A program made the translations under genes and the position numbers. The notes beneath the pieces are model-generated. The model did not search any database, was not told where the DNA came from, and worked only from the letters and a program-made list of their open reading frames with translations. From an uncultured Caryophanales bacterium (GTDB taxonomy: Bacteria > Bacillota_I > Bacilli_A > Acholeplasmatales > Anaeroplasmataceae): a stretch of 50,412 nucleotides of DNA. Below, piece after piece: positions 7,847 through 15,616 of this stretch (its first letter is position 1; each line of letters opens with the position of its first letter). The DNA is taken from the NCBI GenBank assembly GCA_946407635.1, contig CAMJOZ010000005.1, positions 1-50,412 of the forward strand, in the 5' to 3' direction.

Positions 7847-10408
7847 TTAAAATTGTTCGTGTCCTGGATAATTTTTATATGAATCATCAATTTGAACTAG
7901 TTCACTGAAATTATCAATTTCTACTATATCAGTTTTATGACATTTTCTAATTTCAATTTTATAATTCTTCTTACAAGCTTTTAAAGGAATATTTTCCCAT
8001 AAATATTCTTTACCACCACGAGAATTAAATACCTTTTGAATATCATTTCTTAATTTTTCACAGTCATCCATAGTCCAGTATGAAATACCATAAGCTTGAT
8101 AACAATCAGTACCACCTTGTTGGTAACTTGAAATATAACCATTAGTCTTTTTAAAACACCAGTCATCTGTTTCAGTTACTTTAGCAGCTAAATAATTAGT
8201 TGAATATTCATATTTTCTAATAATATCAGGATTAGAAATAACTAAATCAGCTTCACAAATATAACATCTATCAAGTAAATCTATTACTTTCATAGCACTT
8301 GAAATATTATTCATAACATTGAAATTTTCATTATCAACAAATTTGATGAATGGATATTTTTCTAATAATTCATCAAACTTTTCTTTTTTATATCCTCTTA
8401 CAATTGTAATATTCGTAATATCAGCTCTAATTAAAGCATCAAGTAAAGTATCAATAATTCTTTTACCATTTACAACAACCATAGGTTTTGGTGTATCAAG
8501 TGTAACAGGAGCCATTCTAGAACCAAAACCAGCTGCTAATATGATAGCTTTTCTAACTTTATAAGGATCTAATGCCTTTAAGCCTTTTTCAGTAATAGAT
8601 AATTCATTATTTGAATCATAAGAAATATAATCTAATTCTAATAATTCATTAATTAATTTATTAATAGTTCCTAAAGATAAAGTTAATATATCAGATAAAG
8701 CTCTTTGAGAATAATGACCTTTACCATTCTTTTCTAAATAAGTTAATAATTCAAATTGATATCTTGTCAAATCCATATAATTATCCTTCTTTTTACTATT
8801 TACAAATTTTAAAACAACATTAATTATAATCTTGAAAATAATGTTAATTAATAAAATAACAAATGAAATAACAGCTTGCATTTCATAATTATTTTGTTTT
8901 TCAAATCCAATCATTGATACTGCAAGTGGTTGATTTGCATATTGACATAAGAAAGCAACCGCAGAAATTGTAATCATACTATTAATAAAGAAATAAGAAA
9001 TCATTTCAATAATAGTTTGAATTGAATTTGGAATTAAAACCTTTAATATTATTTTAGTTCTAGAAATACCTAGGGTATTACCTACAACCTCATAATTTCT
9101 ATCCATCTTTGATAAACAGTTTTTAGCCATTATGAATGGAGTACCCATAAAGTGGAATATATTTACTACAACTAAAATTACAAATATTCCAAAGAACCAA
9201 CCATTAGTCCACTTAAATAAAATAATATAACCTAAACCTAAAACTATACCTGGTATAGCTATAGTTGATTTAGCTAATAAATTTATTATTTTACCTGTTC
9301 TACCATCATGTCTTGATGATAAATAAGCTGTTATAAAAGCAATTGCTGTACCAAATATCGCAGTTAAGGATGATACTAAAATAGAATTTAATACATATCT
9401 ACCTAAACCAATACCCATTGATGATGAGAATATTGCCTTAATATTATTTAAGGTAAATGACATATCATTAGGGAAATCCTTAACAAATGATAAAACTATA
9501 AAAGATAATTGAGGAATAAATAATAAAACAACAACTAATATTATTATAATAAGTGAAACAATATCAAACTTCTTAGATGGTTTGATTAATTTGTTTTGAT
9601 TTACACCAACATTATCTTCTTTAAAGAAAATATCAAAAACAAATGAAGCTATGGCAGGTAATAGTAGCATAACACCAACAATAGAACCTCTGCCATATTT
9701 GAACATAGACATAATTTGTTCATATAAATACATAGGTAATGTATTAACCTTACCTTGTAATTCCATTGGAATACCATAATCTGAAAAGATTAAAGTAAAT
9801 GATGCAAAAAACGCAGCGACAATTGGAACAAATAAATATCTTAGTTTTAGTCTAAAGAAACTAGAAAATTTACTAATACCCATGATTTCCGCAGAATCAT
9901 ATGGGCTTTTATCTTCGTATTTTAAGGCATCATAAATAATTAAGAATGTTGCTGGGAAAGATGAAATGACTGAACCTATAATCAATCCTTCAAATCCTAA
10001 TCCATCAATATTTATATTGAAAATTCTATCTAATAAACCATTAGTACCGAATAAAACTCTAACTCCAAGACCAATTGAAATAGTTGGAACAAGCATTCCT
10101 AGTGTTATCAAAAGCACAAACACATTTTTATGCTTTAGGTTTGATTCATTTAGAAAATAAGCAACCACTACAGCTAAAATAGTAGTTATAGCTGAGGAGG
10201 CTAAAGTATATAAAAATGAATTAAGAACTGATTTCCCAAATCTTTCATCACTGAATACAAAGCTTAAATCTTCACCACTAATATTAAATAATAAAATCAC
10301 AAGAGGTAAGATTGAGAATACAAAAATAATACCGATAGCGATAAATCTTATCCACTCATGATGTACATATTTGCCAAAGGCATGAGCTTTACTATTAGTT
10401 GTTATCAT
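7847..10408 (-). CDS. fused ABC permease and winged-helix/LicC-like nucleotidyltransferase
   Basis: One uninterrupted frame of 853 aa encodes two normally separate proteins. Residues 1-544 form a double-MetI-type permease with many membrane helices, of the Fe3+/2-aminoethylphosphonate importer type. From Met545 (position 8776) comes a winged helix (LTRYQFELLTYLEKNGKGHY), then a nucleotidyltransferase (KAIILAAGFGSRMAPVTLDT...KPMVVVNGK) similar to LicC phosphocholine cytidylyltransferase, 309 aa in all. An apparent ribosome binding site, AGAAGGAT, lies 7 nt before the internal ATG. The second protein may therefore also be made separately, or the permease stop codon was lost recently. The gene overlaps the ATPase gene by 14 bp. 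Confidence 0.85.
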   Translation of the reverse strand: MITTNSKAHAFGKYVHHEWIRFIAIGIIFVFSILPLVILLFNISGEDLSFVFSDERFGKSVLNSFLYTLASSAITTILAVVVAYFLNESNLKHKNVFVLLITLGMLVPTISIGLGVRVLFGTNGLLDRIFNINIDGLGFEGLIIGSVISSFPATFLIIYDALKYEDKSPYDSAEIMGISKFSSFFRLKLRYLFVPIVAAFFASFTLIFSDYGIPMELQGKVNTLPMYLYEQIMSMFKYGRGSIVGVMLLLPAIASFVFDIFFKEDNVGVNQNKLIKPSKKFDIVSLIIIILVVVLLFIPQLSFIVLSFVKDFPNDMSFTLNNIKAIFSSSMGIGLGRYVLNSILVSSLTAIFGTAIAFITAYLSSRHDGRTGKIINLLAKSTIAIPGIVLGLGYIILFKWTNGWFFGIFVILVVVNIFHFMGTPFIMAKNCLSKMDRNYEVVGNTLGISRTKIILKVLIPNSIQTIIEMISYFFINSMITISAVAFLCQYANQPLAVSMIGFEKQNNYEMQAVISFVILLINIIFKIIINVVLKFVNSKKKDNYMDLTRYQFELLTYLEKNGKGHYSQRALSDILTLSLGTINKLINELLELDYISYDSNNELSITEKGLKALDPYKVRKAIILAAGFGSRMAPVTLDTPKPMVVVNGKRIIDTLLDALIRADITNITIVRGYKKEKFDELLEKYPFIKFVDNENFNVMNNISSAMKVIDLLDRCYICEADLVISNPDIIRKYEYSTNYLAAKVTETDDWCFKKTNGYISSYQQGGTDCYQAYGISYWTMDDCEKLRNDIQKVFNSRGGKEYLWENIPLKACKKNYKIEIRKCHKTDIVEIDNFSELVQIDDSYKNYPGHEQF

Positions 10409-11204
10409 TGTCTTTTCTATCCTCTAATTCTTTGTTATCATTTTTGATACTATCTTCGATTGATTTAATCTTTAAATCCAAATGATCAACAACAAATCTC
10501 TTAACAAAGTCATTAGCAGGATTATGATAAATATTATATGGAGTATCAAGCTGAGCTATTCTACTTTCATTTAATACCATTACTCGATCAGATAAAGCGA
10601 AAGCTTCTTCCTGATCATGAGTAACATATATCATAGTAATATCATATTTCTTTTGAATATTTTTGATTAATTGTCTTAATACAACCTTGATATCAGCATC
10701 AAGTGCACTCATTGGCTCATCAAATAATATGATATCTGGTTTTAGTACAAGAGTTCTCGCTATCGCAACTCTTTGACATTGACCACCTGATAATTGTCTT
10801 GGTTTTTTATAAATATGTTCATTTAACCCAACAATATCAATCATTTCTATGACCATATCGTGGATTTCTTCTTTAGTATATTTTTTCTTTGCTTGTAATG
10901 CGTAAGCAATATTTTGATATACATTCATATTAGGGAATAAAGAATAATTTTGGAATACTAATCCAATATTTCTTTCATATGGAGTATTATTTAAAATACT
11001 TACTCCATTTTTCTTTATTTCACCTGAAGTTGGAGATTCAATACCTATTAATAATCTTAATAAAGTAGTCTTTCCACAACCAGATGGACCTAATAAAGAT
11101 AAGAACTCACCTTTATAAACACCAAAAGAAATGTCCTCTAAGACACTTCTTTTGTTATATCTCTTATTTAAATTTTCTACCTCTAAAATAAGATTTTCTG
11201 CCAT
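10395..11204 (-). CDS. ABC transporter ATP-binding protein
   Basis: A 269-aa importer ATPase with Walker A GPSGCGKT, Q-loop FQNYSLFP, signature LSGGQCQR, Walker B ILFDEP and switch His in YVTHDQEE. It belongs to the spermidine/Fe3+/2-aminoethylphosphonate subgroup. The C-terminal tail is acidic and Asp/Asn-rich. It starts 4 bp after the substrate-binding protein stop and overlaps the permease gene, so the three form one operon. The substrate cannot be read from the sequence. Confidence 0.92.
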   Translation of the reverse strand: MAENLILEVENLNKRYNKRSVLEDISFGVYKGEFLSLLGPSGCGKTTLLRLLIGIESPTSGEIKKNGVSILNNTPYERNIGLVFQNYSLFPNMNVYQNIAYALQAKKKYTKEEIHDMVIEMIDIVGLNEHIYKKPRQLSGGQCQRVAIARTLVLKPDIILFDEPMSALDADIKVVLRQLIKNIQKKYDITMIYVTHDQEEAFALSDRVMVLNESRIAQLDTPYNIYHNPANDFVKRFVVDHLDLKIKSIEDSIKNDNKELEDRKDNDNN

Positions 11205-11207
11205 ATA

Positions 11208-12224
11208 CTAGAACTTCCATTTATCTAATAAATTTTGTTTATATTGATAATCAGATACACCATTACATTGTAATTCATTAATAGTTGTTGGATAACCTTC
11301 AATTTTAGCTGCCCCTTGAGTTTTATAAATTTTATCAGGGTTAAAATACTCATTTTGAGCCTTATTTAAATCATTGAATAAATATTCAAATACTTCTTTA
11401 ACTCCAGCCTTAGTTTCATGAGTATTAACGATACCCATTGTAAATAAATTGAATGGCATACCTTCTTCAAATGTTACAACTTGTAATTTATCATTCTTGT
11501 TTGCGTAAGTACAGCATTGCCATAACATACCAGCAGCGATACCTGCATCACCTCTATCAACACTCTTAACAGGTGCTGAACCTGATGTAGTAAATTCTTT
11601 AATATTTAAATTTAAATCATCAAAATATTTTAAACCAGCAGTTTCACCCAATTTAGAATAAATACCATTGTATAAGCAATAACCAGTACCACTTGATTTA
11701 GGATTTGGCATAACAACGATACCTGAATTGTTTTGTGAACCACGATATTCAGATTTTAATAAATCATTATATGAAGTAGGAATTGAAGCTCCTTTAGCAG
11801 TTAATACTTCTTTATTTACTAAGAAACCATTATATACCTTACTATTTAAAGCATATTTTTTCTTTGACATATAAGTTTTTACACTATCTTCATAAATATC
11901 AAAATTATATTCAGATAGATCATAGAACATATCTTTATTCTTATTTAAAATAATTTCTGCGTTTGTAATTTCTAGATCATAGAAAATATCACATTTAGTA
12001 TAAATATCTTCACTTTGTAATCTAGTAGCCATTTCACCTGTACCTAATGCTTGGAATACAACTGGTGTTTGTGGGAACTTAGCCTTGATTTCCTTATCTA
12101 GATATTCTATTCTTTCATCTTCAGCGGCAGTATAAATAATAATTTCATTTGAACCACAGCTTGTTAAACTAATAGATACTAAAGCACCTGCAATAATTGC
12201 AGAACCTAATAATAATTTTTTCAT
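11208..12224 (-). CDS. ABC transporter substrate-binding lipoprotein
   Basis: A 338-aa extracellular solute-binding lipoprotein: signal peptide MKKLLLGSAIIAGALVSISL followed by lipobox LTSC. It resembles the periplasmic binding family for Fe3+ or 2-aminoethylphosphonate (EIIIYTAAEDERIEYL near the mature N terminus, NPKSSGTGY later). The ATG at 12224 is fixed by TTGGAGGAAATT and by the signal peptide; a longer frame to 12266 has neither. First gene of the importer operon. The LicC-like domain encoded downstream makes a phosphonate, choline-like or similar head-group substrate plausible, but iron is not excluded. Confidence 0.9.
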   Translation of the reverse strand: MKKLLLGSAIIAGALVSISLTSCGSNEIIIYTAAEDERIEYLDKEIKAKFPQTPVVFQALGTGEMATRLQSEDIYTKCDIFYDLEITNAEIILNKNKDMFYDLSEYNFDIYEDSVKTYMSKKKYALNSKVYNGFLVNKEVLTAKGASIPTSYNDLLKSEYRGSQNNSGIVVMPNPKSSGTGYCLYNGIYSKLGETAGLKYFDDLNLNIKEFTTSGSAPVKSVDRGDAGIAAGMLWQCCTYANKNDKLQVVTFEEGMPFNLFTMGIVNTHETKAGVKEVFEYLFNDLNKAQNEYFNPDKIYKTQGAAKIEGYPTTINELQCNGVSDYQYKQNLLDKWKF

Positions 12225-12256
12225 AATTTCCTCCAATAAAAAATAAATACGAAGAC

Positions 12257-12285
12257 ATGATATCACTAAATATTATTTATGTCAA
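12257..12285 (-). promoter_or_regulatory. sigma-A-type promoter of the importer operon
   Basis: On the minus strand TTGACA (12280-12285), a 17-bp spacer, and TATCAT (12257-12262), 33 bp upstream of the substrate-binding protein start codon. This is the best -35 match seen in the window. Confidence 0.75.
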
Positions 12286-12327
12286 CATTAATGTTCAAAA
12301 TGAACGGTAGATTTTGCAAAAATGAAC
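12284..12327. promoter_or_regulatory. repeat and palindrome cluster upstream of the importer promoter
   Basis: Directly upstream of and touching the -35 box: a 12-bp palindrome AACATTAATGTT (12284-12295), an inverted repeat GTTCA-AAA-TGAAC (12293-12305) and two direct copies of AAAATGAAC starting 22 bp apart (12297 and 12319). Two helical turns between copies suggests a cooperative regulator site. Confidence 0.4.
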
Positions 12328-12369
12328 TAATTATCTCATGATTTGTATATTAAATCTTTATATTAAAAA

Positions 12370-12556
12370 AACGAAAAAGACTGTTCCACCCAAAACAGTC
12401 TTTTAATACGGATAAACCCGTCTTTTCTCAGTTTACCAGGCTGAGCCACATATAATCACCCACCACAATGATTATATAGGAGTTAGCATATTAATAAAAA
12501 TTTAGAAACAAAAAAGTGTTTAAATATTAATTTTATTAATATATACGCCATTGCCC
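12370..12556 (-). ncRNA. candidate structured RNA with own promoter and terminator
   Basis: Most of the ~360-bp gap between two genes is filled by an apparent RNA unit. A promoter TTGATA (12585-12590), 16 bp, TATAAT (12563-12568) predicts a start near 12556 (GGGCAAUGG...). Then come a long AU-rich stem closed by GCGUAUAU/AUAUGC; a hairpin AUAUAAUCA/UGAUUAUAU with loop UUGUGGUGGG; a hairpin CUCAG/CUGAG; a small hairpin ACGG/CCGU; and a terminator AAAAGACUGUU/AACAGUCUUUUU with loop UUGGGUGG (12374-12404). Length is about 187 nt. I could not match it to a riboswitch, 6S, SRP or T-box. It could be a free sRNA or a terminated leader of the importer operon. Confidence 0.5.
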
Positions 12557-12586
12557 GTTAGTATTATACAACATATATTATTTATA

Positions 12587-14401
12587 TCAATAATATTTTT
12601 TAAATATTTCTTTATACAAACTAATTCTTCCATCTGTTGATAAATGAGTTAACTCTTCTTTTAATTTATTATTTTTACTTATTAAATCAACAATTACTGG
12701 ATTATATCTTATACCACTATCTTTTTTGAATTCTTCAACTAAAGTATCAAAAGTTTTTCCTTTGGCATAGTTTCTACCCAAAATATCAGTAGCTGCATCA
12801 CTACAGTCCGCAATTGTAACTATATCAATAATAATATTATATTTTGATTTAGTTCTATCAAAATCTGAAGGATAACCACCCTTATTATTATAAAATTTGT
12901 GATGGCCAATAATTATATCCTCATATTTATTGAAATCTGGATCATCACCTAATATTAATTTACCATTACTAGGATGAGCTTTTATTAAAGCAAATTCTTC
13001 GTCTGTTAATTGTCTATATTGAGTATTAATTGTATTACATATAGTCATTTTCCCTACATCATGTAATACAGCTGCGTAACCAACAAATTCTAACAATTCA
13101 TCTAAATCATTAAATAATCCATCAAATAATGATTTATCGTATTCATATAAAGCTTTAGCTATAATAAGAGAGAATTCCTTAACCATTAATGAATGTATTA
13201 ATGTTATTGGCTGTCTAGAAAATATAATATTAGATAAAACATCATATTTTTCATTAAAAGAATCCATATATTTATGAGCAGCAATATACCAATCACAACA
13301 TAATAAATTAATGAATGAATTAAATGTTCCATATGGAATCGAAGTTAAGATATTCTTTATTCTTAAATTTAATTTTTTAGCTATTTCTTTTTTCTTTGTA
13401 TCTGGATAATTTATTACATCAAATGCATAAAAAATAGAATTTGATACATTAATAATATCCTCCAGTACAATACCACATTCATCAATATCATTATAATTAG
13501 GGTCTTTAATATCATCTAAGAATCCTAATCCTAATTCAATTAATTCATCTCCAGTAATCACACCATTTAAATAATCCAATTGGAATTTAGCTGAATATAC
13601 TTGACCAAATCCAATTGTATTTTTAGTTTTATACTCACCATTAATAATATCATTAATTAATTCTTCTATTACTTTTAAATCACTTTTATCTATCTTAGCA
13701 TCAAGTAAAAAAGTACCACCAACTGCATATTTGATTCTATCATTATATTCTAAAATAGATTTTTTATTTCCATCAATTTTAGAAACATAATTATCATATA
13801 ATTCCTTATATTCTAAATAATAATTAATAGCTTCTTTGGTTATTCTTCCATCATTATCATCTATAATTATTAATATTAAATTATAATATGAAGCTACAAT
13901 AGTTCTTCTTGAACGAAATTGTAAATACTTATAATGATTCTTATATTTAATTACTTCTTTATAATTATATACATTATCTAATATACCTTTATGATATGTA
14001 GATGTAATAAAATCATTTATTTCAAATCCTAAGATATGATTTAAATGAATCATTCTATTAATATCATTTTTCTTTTCAAAATAAGGATAAATTATATCAA
14101 TAACACTATAATATAATTTAAAATCATCATAGCACTCTGTAAATAAATGTTTAACAATATTATATAAGGCTATCGCATCATTTCTTTTAAGAGGTTCATC
14201 TATTTTAAATAATAATTTTTTAAATAATTCTTCATTTTTCTTAAAATTATTTCTTAAAGAATTACTTCTTTTAAGTAAAATGTCTTCGAATTCTTTATCA
14301 TTATTAATATGTTTTTGTAATCTTTCATTCCATTTTAAATCATCATCAAAAATAGTAATAAATTCATCTATAAAGTATTTTTGAAAATCTTTATCAACCA
14401 T
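12587..14401 (-). CDS. HD-domain protein with degenerate HD-GYP motif
   Basis: A protein of about 604 aa. The first ~400 residues are unrecognised, hydrophilic and rich in Asn/Asp/Lys. The C-terminal part has an HD domain: LHDVGK, then IIGHHKFYNNKGGYP, which corresponds to the HHExxDGxGYP motif of HD-GYP phosphodiesterases but with E-to-K and DG-to-NN changes. A cyclic-di-nucleotide or other phosphohydrolase role is possible; standard c-di-GMP activity is doubtful. No membrane segments are evident. Start: the ATG at 14401 has GGGG 9 nt upstream; an ATG at 14416 has no ribosome binding site. The stop is TGA. Confidence 0.75.
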   Translation of the reverse strand: MVDKDFQKYFIDEFITIFDDDLKWNERLQKHINNDKEFEDILLKRSNSLRNNFKKNEELFKKLLFKIDEPLKRNDAIALYNIVKHLFTECYDDFKLYYSVIDIIYPYFEKKNDINRMIHLNHILGFEINDFITSTYHKGILDNVYNYKEVIKYKNHYKYLQFRSRRTIVASYYNLILIIIDDNDGRITKEAINYYLEYKELYDNYVSKIDGNKKSILEYNDRIKYAVGGTFLLDAKIDKSDLKVIEELINDIINGEYKTKNTIGFGQVYSAKFQLDYLNGVITGDELIELGLGFLDDIKDPNYNDIDECGIVLEDIINVSNSIFYAFDVINYPDTKKKEIAKKLNLRIKNILTSIPYGTFNSFINLLCCDWYIAAHKYMDSFNEKYDVLSNIIFSRQPITLIHSLMVKEFSLIIAKALYEYDKSLFDGLFNDLDELLEFVGYAAVLHDVGKMTICNTINTQYRQLTDEEFALIKAHPSNGKLILGDDPDFNKYEDIIIGHHKFYNNKGGYPSDFDRTKSKYNIIIDIVTIADCSDAATDILGRNYAKGKTFDTLVEEFKKDSGIRYNPVIVDLISKNNKLKEELTHLSTDGRISLYKEIFKKYY

Positions 14402-14562
14402 GAATAACAACCCCATTCATTTATACATAATATGAAATTATGTCACAATTTATAATAATTTATCATTTTTTATTTTAATTTTAAATTTTTATGATAAAAT
14501 TTTAAAGGCAACTATTTGCTGTAATTATATTATAAAAACAAAAATAATTAAAGGATAAATAT

Positions 14563-15417
14563 ATGATAAAGATAATTGTTGACTCATGTTCAAGTATGAG
14601 TCTTGTTGAAGCAAAAGAAAAAAATATTGATGTCATTCCAATGACATTTGAAATGAATGAAAAAATTATTAACCCACTTAATAATGAAATTGATCCACAA
14701 GAATTTTATGACAAATTAAAGGATCATTCTACTGTTGTTAAAACATCTTGTATAGCTCCACAGGTATTCTATGAAGCATTTGAAAAATATGTTAAAGATA
14801 ATAATGAAGTAATATTCATATCATTATCTAAAGGCTTAACTGCTGGATTCAATAACGCAGTTATGGCTAAGGAAATGATTTTAGAAGAATATCCAAATGC
14901 TAAGGTTGAGATAATTAATAGCTTATCTGGTTCTATTGGTATTAAAATTATTATTGAAAAAGCTATCGAATTAATTAATAAGAATTTATCTATAGATGAA
15001 ATTAAAATAGAATTAGATAATTTAGCTAATAAAGTATATAGTGCATTTACAATTGGTTCTTTATATCATCTATATAGAGGTGGTAGATTAAGATTAGCTT
15101 CTTTATTAACAGGTAATTTATTAAGAATAAAACCAATTATAACAACAAATTCAGAAGGTAAATTAGAAAAAAAGGAAACTCATCTAGGTTCTAACAAAGC
15201 AATTTCTGGTATGGTTGATTTAGTTGTTGAAAACATTGATAATAATTGTAAAAACATATATGTAGGTTATACAAATAATTTAGAAGATGCTAAAAAATTT
15301 GTATCAAAAATCAAAGAAAGATTACCTGAAGCTAATATTATATTAGAAATAATAGATGAAACAATGGGTTGCCATTGTGGACCTAATACAATCGCAGTAT
15401 TCTTTGTTAAAAAATAA
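14563..15417 (+). CDS. DegV-family fatty-acid-binding protein
   Basis: A 284-aa DegV protein. The family binds fatty acids and, as FakB, presents them to the kinase FakA. Family features are the N-terminal IIVDSCSSMS, KTSCIAPQVFYEAF (the T-S acyl-binding region), LYRGGRLRLA and a C-terminal CHCGPNTIAVFF. AAAGGAT precedes the ATG. It stands alone on the plus strand with its own terminator, so no FakA neighbour supports the lipid role here. Confidence 0.92.
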   Translation: MIKIIVDSCSSMSLVEAKEKNIDVIPMTFEMNEKIINPLNNEIDPQEFYDKLKDHSTVVKTSCIAPQVFYEAFEKYVKDNNEVIFISLSKGLTAGFNNAVMAKEMILEEYPNAKVEIINSLSGSIGIKIIIEKAIELINKNLSIDEIKIELDNLANKVYSAFTIGSLYHLYRGGRLRLASLLTGNLLRIKPIITTNSEGKLEKKETHLGSNKAISGMVDLVVENIDNNCKNIYVGYTNNLEDAKKFVSKIKERLPEANIILEIIDETMGCHCGPNTIAVFFVKK

Positions 15418-15441
15418 AAGAGGTTTAAACCTCTTTTTTTT
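15416..15441. terminator. terminator after degV
   Basis: A perfect palindrome AAAAGAGGTTT/AAACCTCTTTT followed by more T, directly at the degV stop codon. It lies between convergent transcription units and can work both ways. Confidence 0.85.
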
Positions 15442-15604
15442 AATTCATTAAATCTTTTATTTTATCATCAAGCATAGAAAATACTAATTTTTAGATATTC
15501 TTGCCCATTTTTTAGAAAAATCTAAATCGGAAGATAAATAAAATCCTTGACCAAAATCAGCATTTTTTCTTCCATATTTCAAAACCAACATGATATAAAT
15601 ACAT
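15440..15604 (-). pseudogene. remnant of a DUF3990-like gene
   Basis: Translating the minus strand gives MYLYHVGF from 15604 in one frame, then after a one-base shift KYGRKNADFGQGFYLSSD followed by FSKKWAR and a stop at 15484. DFGxGFYL and the WA pair are hallmarks of DUF3990 proteins, whose N terminus is typically YHG/YHVGF. A further short frame ending SMLDDKIKDLMN lies before 15440. The gene is frame-shifted and truncated (intact members are well over 100 aa), so it is a decayed copy. Confidence 0.6.
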
Positions 15605-15616
15605 AATTATCACCAA

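Noticed and set aside
12370-12556. Reading the structured RNA as 6S RNA, SRP RNA, fluoride riboswitch or T-box
   Set aside because: The length fits 6S, but there is no closing long hairpin with a bubble. GTTTACCAG on the other strand recalls SRP RNA, but the GGAAGCAGCC loop is missing. UAACUCC only vaguely recalls the fluoride motif. GGGTGGAAC recalls a T-box, but it lies inside the terminator loop and there is no stem I.
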